DNA of 64,000 nucleotides from Allobosea sp. OK403 (GCF_900113835.1 NZ_FOQV01000009.1:62001-126000); one strand, 5' to 3'. Shown: positions 41,513 to 51,044, numbered from the stretch's first letter. Notes: generated from the sequence alone by a model not told the origin. Program-made: numbers and translations.

Positions 41513-42300
41513 CTGCGATGAACCGCTCCGCGCCTCCACGATCCGATGTCGCTGGCCCGCTTCGCTCTGCCGGAGCAGCCCTGCTCGGCGCGATCCGGGA
41601 CGGCGGCATGCTTGCTCATGCGGGCATCGCGGCCGCCGCGACGCTCGACGACGCCTATGCGATCCAGAATGTGATCGTTGCCGGGGCAGGGCCTGTCGGC
41701 GGCTGGAAGGTCGCGCCCTTGCGCGAGGGCGGCGAGCCGCGCTGCTCGCCGCTCCCGCGCCTGTTCTTCGCATCGAGCCCGGCGACATTCGATTCCGGCT
41801 TTTTGGCAACATGCCGGGCGGAAGTCGAAATCGCCATCTGCCTGGGAGCTGATCTCGTGCCGCGGCAGGGGGCGCTGTCGATGGACGAGGTCACGGCCGC
41901 CATCGCCACGATCCACCCCGCGATCGAACTGCTGTCGAGCCGGTTTTCGGAAGCTGACGCGGCGCCCGATCTCTGTCGCCTGGCCGATCTGCAGAGCTGT
42001 GCCGGCGTCGTCATCGGCGCGGGGCGCACGGATTGGCACGCCATCGCATTGTCCGATCTGGCGATCGAGCTGGCTCTCGACACCGAGCTTCGGCACGCAA
42101 GCCTGCCGCAGCCCTCACTCGAACGGACGCTTGCCGCCATCGGATGGCTGGCGGTGCATGCCAGCCGGCGTGGGCTTCCTCTCAAGCGCGGCGACATTGT
42201 CCTGACCGGAGCCCGTCTCGGGCCGCTGGCACTGGCCTCCGTTCGCAAGGCCACCGCGCGCGTCGAAGCCCTGGGCGAAACCACGTTTTTCGCCTGCTAG
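41509..42300 (+). CDS. 2-keto-4-pentenoate hydratase-like enzyme (MhpD family)
   Basis: Protein of about 263 residues of the hydratase/decarboxylase branch of the fumarylacetoacetate hydrolase superfamily: GGWKVAPLREGG, CRAEVEIAICLGADLVPR (metal-binding Glu pair), and IHPAIELLSSRFSE. Start is GTG at 41509, overlapping the permease stop (GTGA), or ATG at 41518. Known members hydrate 2-oxopent-4-enoate in aromatic breakdown. Being inside a transport operon suggests it processes the imported compound. Confidence 0.83.
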   Translation: MTAMNRSAPPRSDVAGPLRSAGAALLGAIRDGGMLAHAGIAAAATLDDAYAIQNVIVAGAGPVGGWKVAPLREGGEPRCSPLPRLFFASSPATFDSGFLATCRAEVEIAICLGADLVPRQGALSMDEVTAAIATIHPAIELLSSRFSEADAAPDLCRLADLQSCAGVVIGAGRTDWHAIALSDLAIELALDTELRHASLPQPSLERTLAAIGWLAVHASRRGLPLKRGDIVLTGARLGPLALASVRKATARVEALGETTFFAC

Positions 42301-42326
42301 GCCCACTTCCAACGGAGTCACCAGTC

Positions 42327-43358
42327 ATGTCCCCAGCCTCGACGCTCACAAAGATCTGGCGAACCCTCTTTGCGTGCCTGGGTGTCTGTGCGGCGAGCAT
42401 CGCCCATGCGCAGGACCAAGCCGCGCTTGAAGCGGCCGCCAAGGCGGAGGGGAGGCTGACGCTCTACACCTCCTCGGTGGATGCCGAGACGCAGGACATC
42501 GTCAAGAGCTTCGAAGCCCGCTACCCTTTCATCAAGGTCGAATGGCTGCGCTTTCCCTCGACGACGCTGTTCACCCGCTTCTCCGGCGAGACCGCCGCCG
42601 CGACCTATCATGCGGATGTGCTCTACTCCGGCTCCTCGCAGCTTTACCAGCTACGTCCGGAACTGTTCGTGGAACTGACCCCCGAGGTCGTGCCGAACAT
42701 CTCCAAGGTCATCGTGCCGGCCAAGAACACGCATTATGTCGTGGGCGAAGTGCTGCCGCACATCGTTGCCTATAATACGAATACTGTTTCGACCAAGGAC
42801 ATCCAGGAACATCTGAAAAGCTGGAAAGATCTCGCCGACCCACGCTGGCGCGGCAAGATCGCCATGGTGGACCCCAAGATTTCGACCAACATGGTCTCCT
42901 GGCTCATGTTGATGCGCGAGACCTATGGCGAGGACTGGGTGAAAGGCTTTGCCGCCAACCAGTTCCGTGTCGTGACCGGTGGCCCCTCCGGCGCCCAGCA
43001 GGTTGCGGCCGGCGCCTTCCAGATGGTCGTTCCCAGCGTCATCAACCATTCCACCGATATCCGGGCGCAGGGCGCGCCCATCGGTCTCCTGAGCCCGGAC
43101 GGGCCGACCCACGGGCTGGAAATGGCCATGGGACTGCCGGTGAAGGCGCCCCATCCCAACGCCGCGCGGCTCTATGTCAACTGGAAGCTTGGCCGGGATG
43201 CGGCGCTGCTCCTTTGCAAGATCGGCGGCGTCCCCAACGTGCCGGCTCCGACCGACGTGCCTTGCCCCACCATGTCTGCGCGTCACGTTGGATCAAACGA
43301 CATGATTACGCCCGAGCAGCAGAAGGATGTTCTGTCCGCTTACGGATTGAAGCCCTGA
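42327..43358 (+). CDS. ABC importer solute-binding protein, FbpA-like
   Basis: Exported binding protein of 343 residues; signal peptide MSPASTLTKIWRTLFACLGV ending near AHAQD, then LTLYTSSVDAETQDIVKSFE, typical of the iron/organic-acid cluster of periplasmic binding proteins. I do not see the paired Tyr residues of iron-chelating FbpA near the C-terminus with certainty, so the ligand may be an organic acid. Start has CGGAG upstream. Partner of the ATPase and permease above. Confidence 0.9.
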   Translation: MSPASTLTKIWRTLFACLGVCAASIAHAQDQAALEAAAKAEGRLTLYTSSVDAETQDIVKSFEARYPFIKVEWLRFPSTTLFTRFSGETAAATYHADVLYSGSSQLYQLRPELFVELTPEVVPNISKVIVPAKNTHYVVGEVLPHIVAYNTNTVSTKDIQEHLKSWKDLADPRWRGKIAMVDPKISTNMVSWLMLMRETYGEDWVKGFAANQFRVVTGGPSGAQQVAAGAFQMVVPSVINHSTDIRAQGAPIGLLSPDGPTHGLEMAMGLPVKAPHPNAARLYVNWKLGRDAALLLCKIGGVPNVPAPTDVPCPTMSARHVGSNDMITPEQQKDVLSAYGLKP

Positions 43359-43394
43359 ATCCACGGGTCACACCGGCGCAGTCGCATTTTTCAG

Positions 43395-43439
43395 CCCAAG
43401 AACTGTCCACCCAAGAACTTTCCACCCACGAATCAAGGA
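43395..43439. repeat. 15-bp tandem repeat (x3) before the RraA-like gene
   Basis: CCCAAGAACTGTCCA at 43395, CCCAAGAACTTTCCA at 43410, CCCACGAATCAAGGA at 43425. The third unit supplies the AAGGA ribosome-binding site of the next gene. Confidence 0.8.
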
Positions 43440-43448
43440 CATCACCGC

Positions 43449-44114
43449 ATGACCACCTCTGGCTTGACCAAGAATCCCTCCGCACCGCAGGCCGATCCTG
43501 CGATCATCGCTGCGCTGCGCGGCATCGCCGTCGCGTTGCTGAGCGACAATCTGCATCGCAGCTGCGGCAGCTCCGGGCTGCTGCCTTACCATTCGCCCGC
43601 CCCGCTGGTCGGCACCGCGGTGACGGTGCGCACCCGTGGGGGCGACAATCTGGCTGTCCTGCGAGCCTATGATTATTGCCGCCCCGGCGACGTCATGGTC
43701 ATCGATGCGGGCGGGGATCCCTGGAATGCCGTCTTCGGCGGCATCATGTCATTCGGCGCCCAGTCCCTGGGGCTCGCCGGCATGATCGTCGACGGCGCCA
43801 TTCGCGACGTTGCCGAGATCCGCGAGCGGACGTTCCCGGTTTACGCGCGCAGCGTCAGCCATCGCGGCCCTTACAAGGATGGGCCGGGGGCGATCAACGT
43901 GCCGGTGACCGTTGGCGGCATGGTGGTCTGCCCCGGTGATATCGTCGTCGGAGACCAGGACGGGCTTTGCGCTTTTTCTCCGGATATTGCCAAGTCGGTG
44001 ATCGAAAAAGCGCTGGCTCAGCATGCCAAGGAAGAAGCGACGATGCAGCAGATCCGCGAGGGCCGCTGGGACCGCTCATTTGTCGATCAGCTGGAAGCAC
44101 GGTGCATGAACTGA
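43449..44114 (+). CDS. RraA-family protein (HMG/CHA aldolase-like)
   Basis: Protein of 221 residues of the RraA/dimethylmenaquinone methyltransferase-like fold. In known members the reaction is retro-aldol cleavage of 4-hydroxy-4-methyl-2-oxoglutarate or 4-carboxy-4-hydroxy-2-oxoadipate to pyruvate, or decarboxylation of oxaloacetate. Supporting residues: DVMVIDAGGDPWNAVFGGIM and the Arg-Asp pair in IVDGAIRDVAEI. Last gene of the importer operon. Together with the MhpD-like enzyme it suggests a dicarboxylate or aromatic-fragment pathway. Confidence 0.85.
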   Translation: MTTSGLTKNPSAPQADPAIIAALRGIAVALLSDNLHRSCGSSGLLPYHSPAPLVGTAVTVRTRGGDNLAVLRAYDYCRPGDVMVIDAGGDPWNAVFGGIMSFGAQSLGLAGMIVDGAIRDVAEIRERTFPVYARSVSHRGPYKDGPGAINVPVTVGGMVVCPGDIVVGDQDGLCAFSPDIAKSVIEKALAQHAKEEATMQQIREGRWDRSFVDQLEARCMN

Positions 44115-44328
44115 GCCGATTCGAATGGAGCGACCGGGGCAAAGAGGCATTTTGTTCGCCTCGATGCCTCGGCTGCGAATGACGGCTGCGTCAAACCGGA
44201 ATGTTCGCAGCGGGGCGACAGCAGCGCCTCAATCGCGGAAAGCACGTGGCGGCCTGCGTCAAGGTTTCAGATTGTCAGGACCTGATCGGGCTCCCGACGA
44301 CACTCGACGCGTTTTGGCCCCGTTTCCG

Positions 44329-45390
44329 TCAAATCGGGAAAGAGACCAAGCGCGTTCTGGCCGGCTGCAGCCCGATGGCATCGCCTTGCGCGGCGATGCG
44401 GCTGGATTCCGGCGTCGTGGCACAAGTCACGAGGGTTCCGTCGGCAAGGCGCGCGTGAACATAGACCGTGGCCCCCTGGTAGGAGATCGCCTCGACGGTC
44501 GCCATCAGTGATCCGCTTCGACCGGTCTCGGTGAGCGCGATCGCCTCGGGGCGGATCAGGACTTCGACCCGCGACGATCCGCCCGGGTGAGCGCTGGCGA
44601 TGGCGGGGACCGTGATGCCGGCATCGAGCGCGACCTCGTGAGAGCGGCCGTCACCAGTCAGGATACGTCCCGGCAGGAAGTTCGCGCGGCCGATGAACTC
44701 CGCCACGAAGCGGTTTGCCGGTTGCTCGTAGATTTCGCTGGCGCTGCCGATCTGCTGCAGCACGCCATCCTTCATCACGGCGATGGTATCGGCGATGCTC
44801 ATCGCCTCGCTCTGGTCATGGGTGACGAAGATCGAGGTCAGGCCGAGTTCGCGCTGCAGGCGCGACAGTTCGAGGCCCGTGCCTTCGCGCAGCTTGGCGT
44901 CGAGATTGGAGAAGGGTTCGTCGAGCAGGAGGATCGAGGGATTGATCACCAGGGCGCGCGCGACCGCGACGCGCTGCTGCTGGCCGCCCGAGAGCTGGCG
45001 CGGCAGGCGCTCGGCCAGTCCGGACAGCTTGAGCTTGTCGAGCATTGCGGTGACGCGCTGCTCGCGCTCGGCCCTGGCGACGCCGCGGCGCCGGAGGCCG
45101 AAGGCGATGTTCTCGGCGGCGCTCAGATGCGGAAACAAGGCATAGCTCTGGAAAACCAGCCCGGTGTCGCGCTTATGGGCCGGAAGCGTGGTGATGTCGC
45201 GGGCGCCGACATGAATCGAGCCCGAGCTCGGTGCGATGAAGCCCGCGACCATCCGCAGCGTCGTCGTCTTGCCGCAGCCGGATGGTCCGAGCAGGGCGAG
45301 CATCTTGCCCTGCGCAATCGTGGCGCTGATCTCTGCGACCGCGACGGCCGGCCCGTAGGTCTTGCGCAACTGGCGAAGCTCGATCTGCAT
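44329..45390 (-). CDS. ABC importer ATPase, PotA-like
   Basis: Protein of 353 residues. Walker A GPSGCGKTTT near residue 36, FQSYALFPHL, signature SGGQQQRVAVARAL, Walker B ILLLDEP, His switch VTHDQSEA, C-terminal TOBE domain (RVEVLIRPEAIALTE). Start MQIELRQLRKTYGPA is two bases after the permease stop. Pairs with the two permeases and the binding protein upstream. Confidence 0.94.
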   Translation of the reverse strand: MQIELRQLRKTYGPAVAVAEISATIAQGKMLALLGPSGCGKTTTLRMVAGFIAPSSGSIHVGARDITTLPAHKRDTGLVFQSYALFPHLSAAENIAFGLRRRGVARAEREQRVTAMLDKLKLSGLAERLPRQLSGGQQQRVAVARALVINPSILLLDEPFSNLDAKLREGTGLELSRLQRELGLTSIFVTHDQSEAMSIADTIAVMKDGVLQQIGSASEIYEQPANRFVAEFIGRANFLPGRILTGDGRSHEVALDAGITVPAIASAHPGGSSRVEVLIRPEAIALTETGRSGSLMATVEAISYQGATVYVHARLADGTLVTCATTPESSRIAAQGDAIGLQPARTRLVSFPI

Positions 45391-45392
45391 GG

Positions 45393-46193
45393 TCAATCCC
45401 GTTGGCGCCGGAAGGCGCTCAGGAGGTGGTAGAGCAGCATCACCGCGAAGGTCGCCAGGACGAGCAAACCCGAAATCGCGGCGACCGAAGGCTCGAAACC
45501 CAACTGCACGGCCGAGTAGATCGTGACCGGCAGGGTCGGCGCGCCGGGCTCGGCCAGGAACAAGGCCAGCACCACCTCGTCGAAAGAGGTGATGAAGGCC
45601 AGCACCGTGCCAGCGACGATGCCGGGCCGCACGACCGGCAGGACGACGAGGAAGAAGGCCGCGAAGGGCGAGGCCCCGAGATTGCGGGCGGCTTCCTCCA
45701 GCGCGCGATCGAAGCGCCGCAGCACCGGCAGCGAGACCCGCAGCACATAGGGAATGCAGATGATCACATGGGCCGCGATCAGCCGCCACGGGCCCTGCAG
45801 CAGTCCGGTGCGCGTGAAGAACAGCGTCAACCCGACGGCGAGAACCAGTGTCGGCAGGATCAGCGGCGACAGGAAGATCGCCTCGAGCAGGCGCCGGCCC
45901 AGGAAGTCGTATCGCGTCAGGGCGTAAGCCGCGGCGATGCCGATGACGCAGGCGATCACGGCGCTGGCGAGCGCGATGCGCAGGCTGACCAGCAGCGCTG
46001 CGAGATAGCGCGTGTCACTGACCGCGGCTGCGTACCATTTCAGGGTCCAGCCCTGCGGCGGGAAGGCGAGATAGCCGGTCGCGCCGAACGGCGCCACGAC
46101 GACGACGAGGATCGGCAGCAGCAGATAGGCGAAGGTCAGCGCGCAGAGCAGCAGCAGGACCAGTCCGAGCGGCGAGCGCCAGGCGATCGTCAT
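45393..46193 (-). CDS. ABC permease, PotC-like
   Basis: Six-span permease of 266 residues with the EAA loop EEAARNLGASPFAAFFLVVL. Polyamine/opine-type importer family. Overlaps the preceding permease gene by four bases. Confidence 0.93.
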   Translation of the reverse strand: MTIAWRSPLGLVLLLLCALTFAYLLLPILVVVVAPFGATGYLAFPPQGWTLKWYAAAVSDTRYLAALLVSLRIALASAVIACVIGIAAAYALTRYDFLGRRLLEAIFLSPLILPTLVLAVGLTLFFTRTGLLQGPWRLIAAHVIICIPYVLRVSLPVLRRFDRALEEAARNLGASPFAAFFLVVLPVVRPGIVAGTVLAFITSFDEVVLALFLAEPGAPTLPVTIYSAVQLGFEPSVAAISGLLVLATFAVMLLYHLLSAFRRQRD

Positions 46194-47059
46194 CGCGGCG
46201 CCTCCAGCTCGCCGCGTCCCTCGATCAGGGCGCCATAGGCAAGCGAGAGGCCGAGCACGACGACGAGCAGGATCGCGGCCAGTGCGGCCCCAAAAGGCCA
46301 GTCGAGCAGTTCGACCGTCTGCTCGTAGATCGCGGTCGCCATCACATTGGCACGCGCGCCGCCGACCAGGCTCGGCGTGGCGAAGGCGCTGATCGCCAGC
46401 GAGAAGACAAGCAGCGAGCCCGCGACGATGCCGCCGCGCGCCAGGCGCAGGGTCACCAGCCCCAGCGCCACGGCCGGCCGTGCGCCCAGGCTCATGGCGG
46501 CATATTCGAGATCCCGGTCGATCGACTTGAAGACGCCGTGCAGGGTCAGGACCATCAGCGGCAGCAGCACCTGCGCCAGCGCGATGATCACGCCGGTCAT
46601 CGTGTACATGGTCTGGACCGGTCGATCGATCAGGCCCAGCGCCAGCAAAGTCCGGCTGACCAGACCATCCCTGAAGAACAGCACCATCCAGCCGAAGGAG
46701 CGCACCACGGCGCTGACCAGGAGAGGGAAGGTGGTGAGCAGCAGCAGCAGGCCAGCCCAGCGCGATTGCGAGCGGGCCAGCACATAAGCAGTCGGCAGCC
46801 CCAGCACGAGCGTGATCACCGTTACCGTGATGCCCATGCCGAGCGTGCGGCCGAGGATCTCCCAGTAATAGCTGTCGCCGAAGAAGCGGGCATATTGGTC
46901 GAGGCCCGGCCCGGATTTGCTGCTGGCGCTGATCGCCAGCAGCGAGGCCTGGGGCCAGATGAAGAAGATCGCATAGACCAGCACGCAGGGCGCAAAGAGC
47001 AGGATCGGTACGAGTGCAGCCTGTCGGCGTGCCCCTGCGCCTTGCCTTTCTGCCGTCAC
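46190..47059 (-). CDS. ABC permease, PotB-like
   Basis: Six-span permease of 289 residues; after a basic N-terminus (MTAERQGAGARRQAALVPIL) spans include FAPCVLVYAIFFIWPQASLL. EAA loop EYAAMSLGARPAVALGLVTL. Second half of the membrane pore with the 45393 gene. Overlaps the binding-protein gene by four bases. Confidence 0.93.
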   Translation of the reverse strand: MTAERQGAGARRQAALVPILLFAPCVLVYAIFFIWPQASLLAISASSKSGPGLDQYARFFGDSYYWEILGRTLGMGITVTVITLVLGLPTAYVLARSQSRWAGLLLLLTTFPLLVSAVVRSFGWMVLFFRDGLVSRTLLALGLIDRPVQTMYTMTGVIIALAQVLLPLMVLTLHGVFKSIDRDLEYAAMSLGARPAVALGLVTLRLARGGIVAGSLLVFSLAISAFATPSLVGGARANVMATAIYEQTVELLDWPFGAALAAILLVVVLGLSLAYGALIEGRGELEAPR

Positions 47060-48099
47060 CGGGCGATCTCGCGATTCCAGCGATCGGTCCAGGCTGCGCG
47101 CATCGCGTTGATCTTGCCCCGGTCGAGCTGGGCGAGCTTGTCGACCGCGGGGACTTCGCCTGCCAGATCGGCCGGCAGCTTGGTCTCCGGGTTCGAGGCG
47201 GTCCAGCGCATCGTCCTTGCGATCTCGATCTGCGCTTCAGGCTTCAGCATGGCGTCGATGGCCGCATTGGCCACATCCGCATTCTTGGCACCCTTGGCGA
47301 TGCAGGCGGTGATGAAGACGGCGGGGCTGCCCTCCTGCGGCGTCGCGAAGGCGACCGGAAGACCGCTCTGCTGGATCTTGAAGGTGTTGCCGGTGTCATA
47401 GGGCATGATCCAGATATCGCCCTGGCCGAACAAGGTCGGCAGATCCGAGGCCGCCTTGAAGATGGTCTCGCTCTTGATCTGCTTCATCGCCGTAAAGCCC
47501 GGCTCGATATTGTCCTCGCCGCCGCCGAAGGCCTTGGCGAGCATGACGAGGAAGTCCATGCCGTAGCCGTTGGTGATCGTCGGGAAGGCGACATGGCCGC
47601 GATATTCCGGCTTCAGGAAGTCCTTGTAGCTCGTCGGCGGCGTCGCGATCTTGTCCTTGCGGTAGACGATGCCCTCGGCGATCACCGCCCAGGTCACCCA
47701 TTGGCCGTCAGGGTCCTTCAGGCCGGCCGGGATCTTGCCCAGGCGCGAGACGCCGGTGAGCGGCTGGGTCAGCCCTTCTTCCTTGGCATAGGCTTCCTGC
47801 CCGCCGGAGAACTGGAACATGTCGATCTGCGGATTGCCGGCCTCGGCCTTCATCCGGGCGAGAGCGGCAGCCGACTGCATCGGAACCTGCGTGCTTGCCG
47901 CGCCGCTCTGCTTGTCGAAGGGCGTGAAGATGGCGGATTGGATGATGTCCATCGTCGAGCCGCCGAAGCCGGAGCTGACAAGCTTTCGCCCGCTGAAGGA
48001 GGGCGCCTGTGCGAAGCCGCTCGATGCGGCAAAGGGCGTCGTGGCGGATGCCGCCAGCGCAGCGAGAATCTGGCGGCGGTCTGGAGTGTAGGCAGCCAT
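47056..48099 (-). CDS. ABC importer solute-binding protein, PotD-like
   Basis: Protein of 347 residues. N-terminus MAAYTPDRRQILAALAAS has a twin-arginine-like DRRQIL, so it may leave by the Tat route. Mature part GRKLVSSGFGGSTMDIIQSA is typical of extracellular binding proteins of the spermidine/putrescine class. Ribosome-binding site GGAGGG. The ligand is not known, but the linked deacylase suggests an acylated amino acid or amine. Confidence 0.91.
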   Translation of the reverse strand: MAAYTPDRRQILAALAASATTPFAASSGFAQAPSFSGRKLVSSGFGGSTMDIIQSAIFTPFDKQSGAASTQVPMQSAAALARMKAEAGNPQIDMFQFSGGQEAYAKEEGLTQPLTGVSRLGKIPAGLKDPDGQWVTWAVIAEGIVYRKDKIATPPTSYKDFLKPEYRGHVAFPTITNGYGMDFLVMLAKAFGGGEDNIEPGFTAMKQIKSETIFKAASDLPTLFGQGDIWIMPYDTGNTFKIQQSGLPVAFATPQEGSPAVFITACIAKGAKNADVANAAIDAMLKPEAQIEIARTMRWTASNPETKLPADLAGEVPAVDKLAQLDRGKINAMRAAWTDRWNREIAR

Positions 48100-48167
48100 G
48101 GAATTGCCCTCCGATGTGCCGGGCCACTCGCCCGGGCGACGCGTGTCCGAGCGGTCTATGCAAACTG

Positions 48168-49139
48168 TCAGGCCGGATCATAGCCTTTCGTCCCGACGAG
48201 TTCGAAGACCTGATCGCCATTGTAGATTGGCATATGCGGTCGCCTGATGGAGCCGATCCAGGCCTTGTCGACCGGGCAGTGCACGGTCTCGACGACATCG
48301 CCGAAGAGATCGACGATATCGGCGAGGTGCTGGCCCTTCACGACGTCGTCGCCGGGGGCGACCTTGGGAATGAACAGGCCGCCATGGGTCGCCTTGTGGT
48401 GGATGGCGTCGCCGCCGAGGCGGAAGCGCGCGGGAACCAACGGCTCGCCCGGCAGCATGCCGCGCGCCTTGCAGACGTTGAAGATCGCCAGCGTCAACCG
48501 GTCCAGGTCTTCCGGCGTGACGCGCGCGCCGCCGCCGCTCTCGACGATCAGCGAGGGCTTTCCGCCCTTGGTGTAATGGGTGAAATGGCAGCCCGACAGG
48601 CCTTCCTCAAGCGAATTCCAGATGTTCGGCGAGCCGGTCGCTCGCGCCATGCGCTCGGATTCGAGGCCCTCGGGCGTGCCGTTGTTGTGGAACAGCGTGT
48701 AGTGGCAGGTGATCGTTAGGTCGCCGCCGGAATGCAGATCCAGCATCGCATCCGAATGGGTCAGCGATAGATCCAATAGCCGGTGGGCGAGCTGGTAGCT
48801 GAGATGCCCGCTCGGATCGCCGGGGAAGACGCGGTTCAGATTATAGCCGTCCTGCGGCGTCAGGCGGTTATAGCCGCGAAAGCCCAGCGGGTTCGCCAGC
48901 ATCAGGCAGATAACGCGGCCCGAGAGCTGCTTCAGGTCCACTGTCCCAAGGAAGCGCTGGATGCTGAGCGGCCCGACGACCTCGGGACCGTGAATGCAGG
49001 CCTGCAGCCACAGGGTCGGCCCGTCCTTCTCGCCCTGGGCGATCAGCACCGGCGAGAGCACCGGCCCGTCGGGATAGGAGCCGAGCTCGACATGCCCGCG
49101 GGTGATCTGGCCCTTTGCGGCTGTGGCGGTGCCGATCAT
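48168..49139 (-). CDS. Succinylglutamate desuccinylase/aspartoacylase-family deacylase
   Basis: Zinc carboxypeptidase-fold enzyme of 323 residues that would remove an acyl group from an N-acyl amino acid or amine. Start at 49139 (MIGTATAAKGQITRGHVELG) with AGGAG upstream. Metal ligands in HGPEVVGPLSIQ (His, Glu) and LDLHSGGD (His), plus SYPDGPVLSPVLIAQGEKDG. First gene of the Pot-type operon, 68 bases before the binding-protein gene. Closest known types include AstE, aspartoacylase and DoeB, but the substrate cannot be chosen. Confidence 0.85.
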   Translation of the reverse strand: MIGTATAAKGQITRGHVELGSYPDGPVLSPVLIAQGEKDGPTLWLQACIHGPEVVGPLSIQRFLGTVDLKQLSGRVICLMLANPLGFRGYNRLTPQDGYNLNRVFPGDPSGHLSYQLAHRLLDLSLTHSDAMLDLHSGGDLTITCHYTLFHNNGTPEGLESERMARATGSPNIWNSLEEGLSGCHFTHYTKGGKPSLIVESGGGARVTPEDLDRLTLAIFNVCKARGMLPGEPLVPARFRLGGDAIHHKATHGGLFIPKVAPGDDVVKGQHLADIVDLFGDVVETVHCPVDKAWIGSIRRPHMPIYNGDQVFELVGTKGYDPA

Positions 49140-49292
49140 GCTCTGCTCCTGTTGCCTGCCATGACTGCCCGCCAATTGCTGCACGCCATGGCGTTTGGGC
49201 GCCGGCCGGCTGTGCTGTTATGGCGATGCTGTACGGGCATGAAAGCTTGCCGTATCATATCTGTCAACGGTGTTCTTGCTAATGGAACGACA

Positions 49293-50045
49293 ATGAGCTC
49301 GCTGGAAAATGGATTGCGTATTCTCGCGCTGGTCTCCGAGGAGCGCCCGGTTCTGCGCGTCGGCGAGGTCTGCCGCGAGCTCGACCTGCCCAAGGCCTCG
49401 GTCTCACGGCTGTTGAAGACCCTGGCGGAAGCGGGCCTGCTCGAGCGCGAGGACCGCGACCAGAGCTATGCCGCCGGCGGCAAGGCCCTGGAGCTGGCAA
49501 GCTGCTATCTGGCGCGCCACAGCCTGCTCGACCTCGTCAAGGAGGCGGTCGACGATCTCGTCCGCGAGTTCGGCTTCACCGGCCATGCCGGGATCGTCGC
49601 GGGCCATGAGCGGGTCCTGCTCGCCGCTCAGCAGGGCAGCTATGCGCTCCAGCACACTGGCTCGATCGCCGAGCGCAAGCCGGCCTTCGACTCGATCATC
49701 GGACGTGCGATCCTGGCGCGGCTGAACGACGCTCAGGCCCTGGCCCAATTGAAGGCCGGCAGTGACCGCGGCGTTCTCGGTGGCATGAGCGATGCGCAGG
49801 TCACGGCCGAACTGGCCGAGATCCGGCGCACGCGCATCGCACGGTCATCGAGCCTGATCACACCCGGAATTTCGTCGATCGGCGCGGCTGTCGCCGACCC
49901 CGGCCGCAATGAGATCATGGGCTTCTGCCTGTCTTTTCCGACGATCGCCGCCGACAATGCAGCCCAGGATCGGATCGCCGCCAGCGTCATGCATCATGCA
50001 AAGGCGATCGGCGCCCGCATGAGGGACCCGGTCTGGACCAACTGA
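49293..50045 (+). CDS. IclR-family transcriptional regulator
   Basis: Regulator of 250 residues: winged helix (MSSLENGLRILALVSEERPV, DLPKASVSRLLKTLAEAGLL) and an IclR effector domain (RNEIMGFCLSFPTIAA). Start at 49293; the frame runs further upstream without a better start. It is divergent from the deacylase/Pot operon and most likely controls it. Confidence 0.92.
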   Translation: MSSLENGLRILALVSEERPVLRVGEVCRELDLPKASVSRLLKTLAEAGLLEREDRDQSYAAGGKALELASCYLARHSLLDLVKEAVDDLVREFGFTGHAGIVAGHERVLLAAQQGSYALQHTGSIAERKPAFDSIIGRAILARLNDAQALAQLKAGSDRGVLGGMSDAQVTAELAEIRRTRIARSSSLITPGISSIGAAVADPGRNEIMGFCLSFPTIAADNAAQDRIAASVMHHAKAIGARMRDPVWTN

Positions 50046-50266
50046 GCTGGCCTTCGATCCGCAATGCGGCGACTGGCTCCAACGGCCTCGGCGCTTCCAC
50101 GGCTTGTCGCACGCCCTTGTTGATGGCTCGCCGCGAGCCGGACTTCAGCCGCCCCGCCTTCGCCGGCCGCGTCGCGCAATGCGGCGCAATCAAGCGAGAG
50201 CGGTGAGGGCTTCGTCCCTGTCGGCGAAGCCCTCACGCTCAGGCGCCAGGCCTGAGCCAAACCGCC

Positions 50267-51001
50267 TCAGACCTGGGCCAGCCCGCCATCGACAAAGACT
50301 TCGCCGCCGGTCATGAAGCTGCTGTCCGAGGAGGCCAGGAACGCGGCTACCGCCCCTGTCTCTGTCGGGTCGCCCATGCGGCCGAGCGGCGTCGTTGCTC
50401 CAAGCGCGTCCAATGCCTCCTCGCCCACGACCTCAATCGCCAACTCCGTCCTGGTCGGCCCGGGAGACAGCACATTGACGCGGATGCCGGTACCGCGCAG
50501 GTCCAGCGCCCAGCTTCGCGCCAGGTTGCGGATCGCCGCCTTGGTCGCGCTGTAGATGCTGAACTGCGGCGTCCCCATCACGCCCGTGCTCGAACCGGTC
50601 AGGATGATCGACGACCCCTCCGCCATCAGCGGCAGGGCCTTCTGCACCGTGAAGATCAGCCCTTTCACATTGACGTCGAAGATCTGGTCGTAATGCTCGG
50701 GCGTGATCTCGCCGAGCGGCGCGAACGACCCGGTTCCGGCATTGGCGAACAGGATGTCGAGCCCGCCGCGTTCGGCTTTGACCGTCTCGTAGAGCCGGTC
50801 GAGGTCGGCCAGATCGGTCACCGAACCGCCCACCGCGCGCGCGTTGGATCCCAGCTGCGCCACCGCAGCGTCGAGCGCCTGCTGCCGCCGCCCGAAAAGA
50901 TAGACGAAGGCGCCTTCGTCGATGAACCGCTTGGCGGCTCCCAGTCCGATGCCGCTTCCGCCGCCCGTCACAACTGCCGTCTTGCCTTGTAGTCTGCTCA
51001 T
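50267..51001 (-). CDS. Short-chain dehydrogenase/reductase
   Basis: Classical SDR of 244 residues: cofactor motif TGGGSGIGLGAA, NAG motif FANAGTGSF, catalytic Ser in ILTGSSTGV and YxxxK (YSATK), C-terminal FMTGGEVFVDGG. Start at 51001 has AAGGAG. Divergent from an HxlR regulator. The substrate is unknown; this SDR type often reduces quinones or aldehydes induced by HxlR-sensed electrophiles. Confidence 0.92.
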   Translation of the reverse strand: MSRLQGKTAVVTGGGSGIGLGAAKRFIDEGAFVYLFGRRQQALDAAVAQLGSNARAVGGSVTDLADLDRLYETVKAERGGLDILFANAGTGSFAPLGEITPEHYDQIFDVNVKGLIFTVQKALPLMAEGSSIILTGSSTGVMGTPQFSIYSATKAAIRNLARSWALDLRGTGIRVNVLSPGPTRTELAIEVVGEEALDALGATTPLGRMGDPTETGAVAAFLASSDSSFMTGGEVFVDGGLAQV

Positions 51002-51044
51002 GATGTGCTCCTTCACTAAGGTTGCACTGAGCTGGAGGCCTACC

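Noticed and set aside
43214..43672. Plus-strand frame reading the 15-bp repeat as repeated QELST
   Set aside because: It overlaps the end of the binding-protein gene and the start of the RraA-like gene in another frame; the repeat alone makes it look ordered.
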